64,000 nt of DNA from Fulvia fulva (taxonomy: Eukaryota > Ascomycota > Dothideomycetes > Mycosphaerellales > Mycosphaerellaceae): contig NC_063013.1 of the NCBI RefSeq assembly GCF_020509005.1, forward strand, positions 1,674,001 to 1,738,000, given 5' to 3'. The notes under the pieces are model-generated. The model ran no database searches, had not been told where the DNA came from, and saw only the letters and a list, made by a program, of their open reading frames with translations. Every line of letters starts with the position of its first letter. Positions within the stretch are counted from its first letter, which is position 1. A program made the position numbers and the translations under genes. Of this stretch, positions 20,729 through 30,262 are shown one piece after another.

Positions 20729-21520
20729 TCATCTCAACCACCTCAGCACGAAGTAGCAGAACAGGATGAACACAATCACACCTCCCCAGAAGATGAACTT
20801 GTCCTGCTTCGCCCTCCTATTCACCATCTTGATCGTGTCCCCGCTAATGCCCAGCGTTGCACCAATATCGTACAGCTTTCTCTGCGTCCCCTTCAGCATC
20901 TCCCTCTGATCTCCCAAATTCGATAGCACATCCCTTCCTCGCTCTAGATACTCATCCAGAACCTGATTCGATGAGCTGAAGAAGTTGTTTTCGCGGAGCG
21001 CATGGCTTTCTCGTGCTTGGTCTGCTCCTAGACCGTAGGGTGATTGGTAGGACGAATATGAGTTTGGACCAATCTGGCCAGGCTGGAAGTTGGGGTTTGT
21101 GGTGCGGAAGAGAGGATTCACGTTGTGGCCCGTGCCGCTGCTTGAGGTTATGGCGGCGTCTGCATAAGGGTTCTCGGGTGTTTGGGTGGCGTGCGGGCGT
21201 CGTTCGAAGAGGTCGTTGCGATTCTGGGCTACTTGTGCCTGTTCGCGTTCGTGCTTGAGTTCGGCGAATCTGGAGCGAAATTCGAGAAGTTCGGAGCGGA
21301 AGTGCGTGATGCGGTCTTTGCCCTTCGTGGCTCTCTCGGGGACAAGCTCATCGTTAACACTGCGTTGGTAGTCGTCGAGAGTGCGGGAGAAGGATGTTAT
21401 TGATGTTGTGATCTGGCCTTGAAGTGCTGTTGTGTTTGGCGGAGAGCCGCTGGCGAGGGTTTCGAGGTCGGCGCGAATTGCTTTGGACTGGCGCAAGGCG
21501 GAGTTGTAGAGGGCCGACAT
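20729..21520 (-). CDS. BOS1: Bos1-type Golgi/ER SNARE
   Basis: Qb-SNARE of ER-to-Golgi vesicle fusion. 263 aa, intronless, starting MSALYNSALRQSKAIRADLE, the Bos1/GOSR2 N-terminus. A helical N-terminal domain is followed by a Gly/Ser/Asn linker with several NPY/NPF-like segments. The SNARE motif at about residues 180-240 reads SNQVLDEYLERGRDVLSNLG...MLKGTQRKLYDIGATLG. A C-terminal anchor follows (FIFWGGVIVFILFCYFVLRWL). It is divergent from the PTEN-like gene with a 380-bp gap. Confidence 0.93.
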   Translation of the reverse strand: MSALYNSALRQSKAIRADLETLASGSPPNTTALQGQITTSITSFSRTLDDYQRSVNDELVPERATKGKDRITHFRSELLEFRSRFAELKHEREQAQVAQNRNDLFERRPHATQTPENPYADAAITSSSGTGHNVNPLFRTTNPNFQPGQIGPNSYSSYQSPYGLGADQARESHALRENNFFSSSNQVLDEYLERGRDVLSNLGDQREMLKGTQRKLYDIGATLGISGDTIKMVNRRAKQDKFIFWGGVIVFILFCYFVLRWLR

Positions 21521-21900
21521 GGTGGTGGTCGTTGTATGGCGTTATCGTATCCGAGGTTGCATGTCGTGGGGAACGTGTTAGATGTCAATTCCACATTGAT
21601 TCACGTGCGGCGGATAGCAACGTGTCGAGTACTGGCGCGTCTCATGCAGAGTGACGTGCATCCTCCACGCTGCATGTGGCCACCGCAGGGCATCGGGTTG
21701 TGATGCGATGAACAGGATGCGGCCGCCGGCATGCGACATGCCAGTCTGCTGATATTGGCAAAGCTTGATACATCTACATCACGAAGAGCATAAACACATA
21801 AGGAGTGCTGCGGGCGATGCTGGCGATATGAAGAGCGCGGCGGATTGCTGAAACGTGCTTTCCCTTCGTCATTAGATCAAAACACTCGACCAATACAACA
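21521..21900. promoter_or_regulatory. Shared upstream region of BOS1 and the PTEN-like gene
   Basis: 380 bp between divergent start codons. It contains no credible frame and probably serves as promoter for both genes. No specific element was identified. Confidence 0.45.
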
Positions 21901-23604
21901 ATGGACCTACTCCGCCAAATCGTCGCATCGCCACGAGCACGACATCCCGAGGCAGGACTGGACTTGTGCTATGTCACAGACACCATCGTCGCAACGTCGG
22001 GACCTTCAGGCACCTACCCACAACTCGCCTACCGTAACCCACTGAAAGATCTTGTCAAGTTCCTGGACAAGAACCATGGCGAAGAGTGGGCTGTATGGGA
22101 ATTCCGCGCAGAAGGGACAGGATACCCCGATGAAGAGGTGTACGGCAGAGTGCGGCATTACCCATGGCCAGACCACCATCCGCCGCCCTTCAATCTGGTC
22201 CCACTCATTATGGGCAGCATGAGAAATTGGCTCAAAGGCAAAGAAGCAGAAGGGAAGAAGCGAGTGGCTGTTGTGCACTGTAAGGCTGGGAAAGGCAGGA
22301 GCGGGACAGTCAGCTGCTCGTACTTGATCAGTGAGGAAGGATGGACGGCGGAGGATGCCATGAAACGATTCACAGAACGACGCATGAGGCCTGGCTTTGG
22401 CAATGGCATCAGCATACCAAGTCAGTTGCGCTGGGTCGGATACGTTGACAAATGGACGAAGGGCGGCAAGATCTACATCGAAAGACCCGTCGAGATTGTG
22501 GAGCTGCAAATCTGGGGCTTGAGGAATGGTTGCAAGATTGGAATAGAAGGATACGTGGACGAAGGCAAGGTCATCAAGACATTTCACACCTTCCAGAAGA
22601 GCGAAAGAGAGATCGTAAGAGGAGCGATCAAGAAAGAGAACGGCTTTGCAGATGTGGCCTTGGAAGCCATGGGAAAGAAGAAGGCCGCAGATAAAGGCGA
22701 TGCAGGCGAACAGATCAAGGAAGCAGAGAAGGCGCAAAAGGAGGCAGAGAATTCAGACAGCGATGGGGTAGTCAATGGCGGCGGGGACGTGGTCTTCAGA
22801 CCGTCAACCCGAGTTGTTCTACCAACAAGCGACATCAACATTGACTTCGAACGACGTAACAAGTCCAAGTACGGCGGCTTCACCATGGTCACATCCGTCG
22901 CCCACGTCTGGTTCAACGCATTCTTCGAAGGCAAAGGACCAGAAAAAGACGGCAACCCCGATGAGTCCGGCGTCTTCGAAATCGACTTCGACGCAATGGA
23001 CGGCATCAAGGGCAGCAGTCGCAAAGGCACGAAATGTTTCGACAAGATGTCAGTGGTATGGAAAGTATTAGAGACAGAAAGACAGCCCAGTGTGGTGATT
23101 ACAGAACCTGACGACGGCGCCGAGATTCCTCAGGCAAGACCGGCAGATTGGAAGGGAGGCGATCAGAAGAGTGAAGACACAGAGAAGAAGCTGGGACTCA
23201 GAACGGCTACGACAGAGAGTGCAAGTGTCAGTCGCGCAAGCAGTATGCGGGAAGATAAAGATAGCCCCGTGGATAGCCCTAAGGACGAGCTTGACACTGT
23301 TCGGGCTGTTGGTCCTGATGGAAGGGATTTGGGTGGAGGAACGCAGGCCTCGGGCGAGAGCTCGGGCTTGAAACAGGAGCAGAGCATATCGGACACAACA
23401 CCAGTGCTGGAGCAGCTGAAGTCGGAGGGAAGCGTTTCACAACCTGGTGCGCCGGTCACGGGCATGACTGACACTGCTCATGGGCATATTTCGTCATCTA
23501 CATCAGCACTACCGGGTGGCAAAGCTGAGGAGAAGCTGAAGGATGCTAAGGAACATGCTATTGGTAGCGTGGGGATGTTCAAGAAGGATCATAGCAGCTC
23601 ATGA
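21901..23604 (+). CDS. TEP1: PTEN-like phosphoinositide phosphatase
   Basis: Dephosphorylates PtdIns(3,4,5)P3-type lipids at the 3' position; cytosolic or membrane-associated. 567 aa, intronless. The phosphatase domain spans about residues 15-195. The WPD-like loop is RHYPWPDHHPPPF and the active site is VVHCKAGKGRSGT with the nucleophile at Cys127; the C-K-A-G-K-G-R loop with two lysines is the PTEN lipid-phosphatase signature. A C2-like region follows (EIVELQIWGLRNGCKIG, then STRVVLPTSDINIDF and HVWFNAFFEG). The last 190 residues are low-complexity Ser/Glu/Lys. The overall layout matches fungal TEP1/PTEN homologues. Confidence 0.93.
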   Translation: MDLLRQIVASPRARHPEAGLDLCYVTDTIVATSGPSGTYPQLAYRNPLKDLVKFLDKNHGEEWAVWEFRAEGTGYPDEEVYGRVRHYPWPDHHPPPFNLVPLIMGSMRNWLKGKEAEGKKRVAVVHCKAGKGRSGTVSCSYLISEEGWTAEDAMKRFTERRMRPGFGNGISIPSQLRWVGYVDKWTKGGKIYIERPVEIVELQIWGLRNGCKIGIEGYVDEGKVIKTFHTFQKSEREIVRGAIKKENGFADVALEAMGKKKAADKGDAGEQIKEAEKAQKEAENSDSDGVVNGGGDVVFRPSTRVVLPTSDINIDFERRNKSKYGGFTMVTSVAHVWFNAFFEGKGPEKDGNPDESGVFEIDFDAMDGIKGSSRKGTKCFDKMSVVWKVLETERQPSVVITEPDDGAEIPQARPADWKGGDQKSEDTEKKLGLRTATTESASVSRASSMREDKDSPVDSPKDELDTVRAVGPDGRDLGGGTQASGESSGLKQEQSISDTTPVLEQLKSEGSVSQPGAPVTGMTDTAHGHISSSTSALPGGKAEEKLKDAKEHAIGSVGMFKKDHSSS

Positions 23605-24064
23605 ATCTCACAAGCTTTGACGTAATACCACAGCGATAGCAATGATGCCTATTACGACATACGTCACCCATGCACACGATTCTGTCAACCAAAGAACAAG
23701 CAAACATCTAGCAGCATAAAAGCTTGCGCTTGATATCCATGATCGCTTGTTTCCATTGAAAATGTACACCAGGCGTCGTCGGTATATACAAGGTTGCACA
23801 CATTTGGCTGACCCAGAAGGCCGGCTGCTGGAGGTGAATCAATCGGGTCCCTGGTCAGGCTTCAGTCAGCATGTGACTCGGGTGCAGTGAATCGCATCCG
23901 CAACGCCGGCCCGCAGAACGGCTGGTCAATGCGCCTCGAGTCTATCTATATAACACAATGCCCGCCACTTCGGCTTGCTTCCTTGCACAGTTCTTCCTCA
24001 ACACAGCTGCCACTCACCAAGAGTCTCGCTAACACGCAGAAAACCACACTCGAAGGCGCCCGAT
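23605..24064. other. Intergenic, no gene seen
   Basis: 460 bp between the phosphatase gene and the first broken LPSEVR-type gene. Nothing recognised. Confidence 0.5.
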
Positions 24065-25058
24065 ATGGCACCTTCGAAGCGAGCTCGAGCAGCCGACTCG
24101 AGTGATGGCGGTTCTCAGCCTACGAAGTTTCGGAAAAGCGCAGCTGCTGCGAGACGCGACATGCTCGAGGGAGGAGGGTTGCTGCAGTCAAGCAAGCGAG
24201 TGGTGGCAAAGGATGTGCTGTCCCATACCAAAGTCCCCAACAAGTCACGCCAAATCTACACGAGGAATGAGACACAGTCGAGATTGTTGAAGCTGCCATC
24301 CGAAGTCCGCAACCAGATCTGGGATCTCGTCATCGGCAGCAACACGGTTCATGTATGGAGCCAGAGCACGGAAGTCAACAGCCTGAAGACTGACAGAAGT
24401 CTCTGTCGCTCCGTATGCCAGCGCGAGGAGAGTGAGAAAGAGGAGGCCAAGAACATCAAGACAGCTCATGATACTCAGAAGCAAGCCGGCTATCATGAGC
24501 GCCACGACTCCTGCAAGCACGCCAATCAACTACGTGCCTACAACACGAAAGACCAACTTACCACTACGTCGATGAACCTCGCCCTGCTACAAGTTTGCCG
24601 TCAGATCCACAACGACATATCACAACAACACCTTCTCTTTTGAGTGGATCATCGATGTGGAGGCCTTCATCTCGCACCTCGTTCCCACCCAGGTCCAAGC
24701 AGTACAGAACATCAATTTTGTGATGCATCACTTCGAGTCCGACGAGAATTTCGAGAAGATGCTTCAGAAGCAGCTGTCAGGTCTCAAGTCCCTGGTCATC
24801 TTCGTGCAATTCGTGGGTGGCGAGCCCCACGCCCCCGATGTTGGTGTGTCGGACAGCTACTACGGAGATGATGAGTATTATCGGCAGCGTGTCTTGACAG
24901 ATGTGTTGAAGCTACAGCGCTTACCGGCGGAAGATGTCACGGTGGCTGCTTACAACTCCCCGGGTCGCTTTGTGTACCGCGGGGAGAGAAGCGCCGTGTA
25001 CTCATCGATGAAGGATTTCGAGAAGCCAGTTGAGAAGAGCTTGATGAAAAAGTGGTGA
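24065..25058 (+). pseudogene. Frameshifted LPSEVR-type (DUF7730-like) gene, copy 1
   Basis: Starts MAPSKRARAADSSDGG and carries the family motif RLLKLPSEVRNQIWDLVIG with NTVHVWS after it, then a Cys/His patch (HERHDSCKH) and VCRQIHND. The frame then stops at 24641-24643. The missing remainder is intact in another frame from about 24625 to 25058: NTFSFEWIIDVEAFISHLVP through to EKSLMKKW. Against the copy at 26881, the junction lacks 14 nt, which is not a multiple of three and explains the frameshift. No splice sites bridge it. The gene is therefore read as dead or encoding a truncated protein of about 192 residues. Confidence 0.7.
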
Positions 25059-25578
25059 AAGCGAGATGTGGCGGAACGTGGCATGGTTGGAGAGGAGCAG
25101 AGAGACGTGCTAGGTGGTAGCTTGGGACGGGCGTTCTGGATGTTGGGTACGGGGTCCTCGATCTGAACCTGAGAAGCTTGAGTTCTTGCTAGCATAAACA
25201 CTTGCCTTCAGGTCTCTAAGGATAAGTGCAGACCAAGATCGCAGTGCGGTCCATAACTCATCAGGGATGCCCATCGTTTCTGTTCATTAGTGAGAACCGG
25301 TCAACTCGCAATACCGCAATGCTCCAAAGCTCCCACATACGAGCGCGCAGCTGAGAAGCATGATGTTCCTGTGGCGTTGGCCAGCCTCTTCTCTGCTACC
25401 TCTGACTTTCGAACAGGCTGTGTGGTTGAAATATCAAGCCAATGAAGCTACGGCGGGCGGTGACCATGTCAGCCGAATTTCACTCGAGGAGGAGCTTCAC
25501 GGTATTTCTTTAGCTTCCCATTTCGCATTTTATATTCATTCATTAGGCTGTTCCAATCTTTCGCTCCCTACCAAGAGA
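25059..25578. other. Intergenic, no separate gene seen
   Basis: Between broken copy 1 and the small secreted protein candidate. It likely contains the promoter of the latter. Confidence 0.45.
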
Positions 25579-26126
25579 ATGAGACTTCTCCTCCTGCTAC
25601 TCACGGCGATATGGTGCGTTCACGCTTGCCGCATAGAACAACGGACTGGAGATTGGAAATTCGGAGTTTTCCTAACGCTTTGCGACACCGACGACTGCGG
25701 CACCGATCGAAAGTGTAGCAGGTTTAGCAGACGTCAAGATCAAGTCAGAACACTGCTTTTTGATCCCAGAGCGCCTTTCTTTCCGAGCAGTACGTTATCA
25801 GTGGGCCAGTCACATGCACTATGGTGCCCTTTATGGGGAGAAAGCAAAGTGCTACGGTAGCTGTAGCTTCCAATTCTAAACTGAAAGCGATTGTGGAGGA
25901 ACCATTGTCGGAACATTCGAGGAGGTGAGTAAGTATAAAGAAGGCCTCTATGAACATTGCCAATATGCTATAGAATCACTCCTGCAATCAGCAAAGGCAG
26001 TCGACCACTTACTCAGGTGGTATGCCACTGCAAATGGTCGTCCTGTTGATATCGAGTACTGACAACTGGTGCGAAGGCCAACGAGGAAAAATACTTCGGG
26101 AAATGTATTGTATTACCCCCAGATAA
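25579..26126 (+). CDS. Candidate small secreted cysteine-rich protein, spliced; integrity uncertain
   Basis: Unspliced translation hides this gene. Exon 1 (25579-25613) encodes MRLLLLLLTAI plus two bases. A 100-nt intron (25614 GTGCGT; branch CTAAC at 25672; AAG acceptor at 25713) joins it to CVAGLADVKIKSEHC, making a textbook signal peptide. The mature frame continues with GEKAKCYGSC, meets an in-frame TAA at 25877, and goes on with DCGGTIVGTFEE. There a perfect donor (GTGAGT at 25925) and a TAG acceptor at 25973 remove 49 nt. The final exon contains NHSC, STDNWCEGQRG and MYCITPR and stops at 26124. Either the TAA is a nonsense mutation, or a 42-nt intron (25857-25898) skips it. No family is recognised. 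Confidence 0.45.
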
Positions 26127-26880
26127 CAACATTCCGCCATCTCGGAGTATGGGGTTATATTGCAAGAAGAGACGTACGTGCTATCCCGACTCCAGGTAGC
26201 AGCCTCGACAGGTTTACAGTGATGAGATGCGTGCGCGGCGAAGCGCTGCCAGGAATACCCCTTTGCTAGCTGAGTTGCATCCAGTTGCGATGACTGATAG
26301 CTAACATACTTATGATCGACAGATCGCAAGAACATGCAAAGCGAAGCGCTCAATTCGAAAGTACGCATTACCGACTGAGACGATTCTCCTTCCTGGGCTC
26401 AGTTAATACGATTGTCATCGGGACGCTCTTCTGTCGTGGTGAGGAGAGACATGTGACCACATACCTTGAAGAAGAAAGGCAGGCTCCAGAAGGCATCGCG
26501 ACAATGATGGACAAGTCTATTGCAGCACAAGGTACCAGCAAACTGCTCTGCAACATAAAGATGCTGCCATCCAGGACACATACATCTCAGTCACACTATA
26601 CACGTTTAAGCCACAGTCTAGTCGAGCTCGATTGCTGAAACTTGCTGTCTGCATTGCAAGCATCGGTGAAGGCGACACAGCAAGTGATTGGTCGCTGGAC
26701 TCTGCGTTGCATGTGATCAAGTGAATATGCAATCGGCGCTAAGAGCCATCCCTGTCAGCCGATCAACACCGGCCGAGAATTCCCAAAACTCCGTCTGCTC
26801 TTTGCATTCTTCCTTCTTGTCGTCAACATTCTCCCCCAACATCTTGTCTACATACTTCACCAACAGGAAGACTACACAGG
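26127..26880. other. Intergenic, no clear gene
   Basis: On the plus strand just after 26067 another frame (GAKANEEKYFGKC region) also looks coding and may belong to an alternative 3' end of the preceding secreted-protein gene. Otherwise nothing is recognised. Confidence 0.4.
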
Positions 26881-27978
26881 ATGGCTCGCACGATCGCACG
26901 CCGACCGTCGCAGGACGACGACGAATACCCACAGCAAGCCGCAAGGAACCAGACTCGCACACTACTCAAGCCACCTGTAAAGTTTCGCATGAAGAAAAAC
27001 GCAGCTGCAGCAGAACGCAAGCGACTCGACGCTGCGTTTGGCCTGGGACCTCGACCGAAGACGAAGCGTGTTGCGAAGGACATTCTTTCAACCCCGACAG
27101 TCTTCACAGACCTCCAAGCAGTCTATGAGAAGAACAGCACCCAATCCCGCCTCCTCAAGCTCCCTTCCGAGATTCGCAACCATATCTTCCAACTCGTGTT
27201 CGGCTCTAACACCATCCACGTCTACAGCAAGAACAAGTCATCACTGAAACTCTCTTCCTCCCGTCAACTCATTCGTGCAATTTGCGCCAACGAGTCAACC
27301 GAGGACGAAGATGCCGAAGCGATCGGATCCTCGCACGAGACCCAGGAACAACTCGGATATCACGAGCGCCACTCAAAGTGCAAGCACTACATGCACGCTA
27401 CCGGCTGCAAATCCAAAAACACCATGAACCTCCAGCTCCTCGGCGTCTGTCGCCAAATCCACGAGGAAGTTGCCCTTATGCCCTATGAGCAGTCTACCTT
27501 CTCTTTCGCCTGGATTCTGGATCTCGAGGCGTTCCTGGAACACCTTATCCCTACCCAACTCTCCGCAGTCCAGAAGCTCACCTTCATTTAGCACACCTTC
27601 AATTCGGACAAACACTTCGAGCGTCGCCTTGCCGAACAGCTCAAGTCTTTGAGTGTCCTCACGATCTTCGTTCAAGTCCAAACGGGCCTAGGCAAGATGC
27701 GTACTGGTATCCAGGCTAGCGATTTCCAGGATGCGGCTGGGATGGAGAGGTTGTCAGAAGGGGTCTTGAGATTCCAGAGATTCCCTGTCGCGAAGGCTAG
27801 GGTGGTGGCATACAATGCGCCTACGCAGTATGGGAGTGAGAAGTTTGAGAGAGGAAGTGCACCGGCGGGAATGCTGAATGTGTGGAGCAAGCAGGTTGAG
27901 GCGAAGCTGTTGGAGACCTGGAAGGGTGAAGACGAAGAGGGAGAAATGGATGAGGAGATGGATGTGGATGAGTGGTAG
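26881..27978 (+). pseudogene. LPSEIR-type (DUF7730-like) gene, copy 2, with an in-frame TAG
   Basis: Starts MARTIARRPSQDDDEYPQQ. The family core is intact: RLLKLPSEIRNHIFQLVFG, NTIHVYSK, HERHSKCKH, VCRQIHEEVALMPYEQ and TFSFAWILDLEAFLEHLIP. The frame stops at a TAG (27589-27591) after LTFI, yet continues without another stop for 128 codons in the same frame (HTFNSDKHFERRLAEQL to MDEEMDVDEW), colinear with the 3' part of copy 1. One nonsense change therefore truncates a protein of about 365 residues to 236. CAG to TAG would be the simplest cause. A shortened functional protein is possible but less likely. Confidence 0.65.
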
Positions 27979-28259
27979 AGGTGCTGGGCCATCACTGGTG
28001 TGTCGGCGAGATTTGCTTGCGGATAGAACATGATGTGACGTGAACGAATCACGTAATGGATGGAGCAGCACGACTGGAGGCTACGAGTGGAATGGTCAGC
28101 TTTTGTTACAACTTCAATGTTCGTGTGCTCCAAGACAGCAAGCTTGACTACGAACGTCTATGGCTCACTTCCCAGGCTCAAGCTCTATAGCATATGAAGG
28201 CCAAGTAATTAGTCTCTGCAGGTCTCACCGGTTGATGGACTGCACTCGGCCTGCTAGTC

Positions 28260-30262
28260 TCAATCCTCGATCTTGATAAACTCCTCGTCCTTGATCTTCT
28301 TACTCGCCTGTAGACGCCTCTGCGTGTACTTGAGCTGCCTCTCGAGCTCTGCCTTCTTGCGCTCCAGTAGCACCTCTCGCAGCTCCAGATTGACAGCTTT
28401 CTGGTCGGCTTCGATGTCTTGATTGTCTTCCTGCTGAATAGCAAAATCATGAAGACCGCCACCGCGGACGCTGACATCCTCCTTCTTAATCTCGACCAGG
28501 TCGTCATTGTCATCGACTGTGAGATCAATGTCGACACGCCTCTTCTTGGTGTGGCGCTCATCAGAAATGCTATCGGCCGAGCGCTTACGCTCGAGACTCG
28601 AGGTGTCTGCTGAGGACTGCTTCGCCGCATTAGCGGCTTGGACCCGTGCCATCTGGATTTGGGAGACTCGCTGCACTTTGCTCTGCCAAGCTTCGGTGTA
28701 GTGTGCATCGCTATGCGAGGCTTCTTGATCCCACTCAATTTTCGCATGAGTCTCCCACAGGGCCAAAGCGGCCCGATACTGAGCTGCATTGGCAACAGCT
28801 TCGGTAGCAGTGTCTCTGGCAGTCTGAGGCATCTCCACTGAGTTCGCCTCAATGTGCTGCTCTTCTTCTGGAGTACCGGCCGTGCTAGCATGGGCAGTAA
28901 GAGCTGGTTCTGTCTTTGCAGGCTCTTCATCGTCATCGTCGTTCTCTATGTCATTGTTGTCGCGATACCATTTCTTCAGAAACACTGGTCGTCTGGAACG
29001 AGCTACCTTCAGCTTCTTGCCAGCTCCGCAGACGGGCGCTTCAGGTACTGTCTCATCGTCATCAGCGCTCTCAGAGTCCCTATCGGTAGTATCGTCCTCA
29101 GTGGCAGACGATGGCTTCCGAACGCGTGGTAGACAGAGTCGTGGTCGTACGGTCGTTGTACGCTTTGCTGTCTCAGTATGTTTATGACTCTTGTCGCCAC
29201 AGTCACAGAATTTTCTTCTTTGACTTAGACGCTGATGCTTTGTCGAAAGTCTTATGACCTGTAGCCGCAATGGCGGCTTATTGTCGCTTGTATGCTGCAG
29301 AGATCTTCGCTCTTTCAACATTGTCCTCTTCCCGAATGGGCACAAAATCAAGATCCGGAATTAAGGCTATGTCCTGGACATCAAGACTTGAAAGTACGTT
29401 GGATGAGGCACTGTTGGTAGCGTGCGCGCGACGTATGAAGTCTTCTCGAGCAAAGTCAGTGTTGCTATCGTACCAGAGTTCGCGTCCAGTGGTGTATAGA
29501 CTTACCATCCGATCGGTATTGGAACTCGAACCGACAAGGTCTGCCGTTCTGGCTGGCGAGAGGCTTGCCGGATCCGTTGAGGTAAAGTCGCCAGTCTGTG
29601 GGGTCGCCCGGGCCATACTTACTGGTATCATCGTCAGCTCGATCATCAGAATATTCCGGAGGACCCAACCTTTTGCTTGCGTCAAGTCCCGTAGTACCGC
29701 TGTCTTTCCACGCGGCTGTTACTCGTGTGATAGTGACTACCACGGAGTCACTGGCAGGCTCATTCGTCAATGGCGTTGACCTTGTGTCGTCGAAATAGCC
29801 AGTCAGAGCTGTAGATAGCGTCAGCCCGTCACCTGTACGTATGTTCTCTATTGCATACCCTGTGCTGCCAAGACCATCGAATAGGGCCTTTTGGGACGCG
29901 CGAGAAGACTCGTCACTTCATTGATACGTCTGGGCACATGTAGAGGTCTGTATCTGCTTGCTTCAGTGCTTCGTTGCTCGTACGCCTTGGAGCGCTGGAC
30001 GATGTAGGAGCATAGAAATCCCGGAAGGTCATCGCCGACATCCGTGTGGACGGTAAGTCTGATGCCGCGATCAACCGAAATCTGGTCGGCATCTGACCAC
30101 AACTCGAAAATTTCCCAATCGCGCGTGGACTACGCAGCGACTGTTCCTCTCTTCGAGAGCGTACTTAGACCGATCGAATTCCGTGACTGGGAACTCTGCG
30201 AACTTGAAGTTTTCCTCCCCGGCAGGCTTGAGATAAACCTCAATACCATCGTCGTGATACAT
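28260..30262 (-). CDS. Multi-exon protein, DUF7918-like N-terminal region and coiled-coil C-terminus; model incomplete
   Basis: The firm part is the 3' exon, open from about 29300 to the stop at 28260. It is acidic, with a SUMO-interaction-like patch (VDIDLTVDDNDDLVEI), a nuclear-localisation-like KKRR and a charged coiled coil (LLERKKAELERQL) ending in FIKIED. Upstream exons are evident: ATG at 30262 with DGIEVYLKPAGEENF, a middle part with GIRLTVHTDVGDDLPG in another frame, then ALFDGLGSTGYAIENIRTG to CRFEFQYRSD, followed by a clear donor (GTAAGT at about 29506) and a CACTGAC branch site. The order (short N-terminal segment, ...F.F.YRS) resembles fungal DUF7918 proteins. Exact introns at 29.9-30.2 kb and near 29.3 kb are unresolved, so a frameshift cannot be excluded. 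Confidence 0.5.

Noticed and set aside
22006..22737. 243-codon minus-strand frame opposite the PTEN-like gene
   Set aside because: Fully antisense to the phosphatase domain, with no motif of its own.
28178..28936. 252-codon minus-strand frame overlapping the DUF7918-like gene
   Set aside because: Overlaps the firm exon in another frame; Ser/Arg-rich without a motif, unlike the acidic coiled-coil frame.
29279..29351. An independent ATG start of the 28260 gene at 29333-29351
   Set aside because: The upstream exons with consensus splice sites show that the frame continues from a 5' exon, so this start is not needed.
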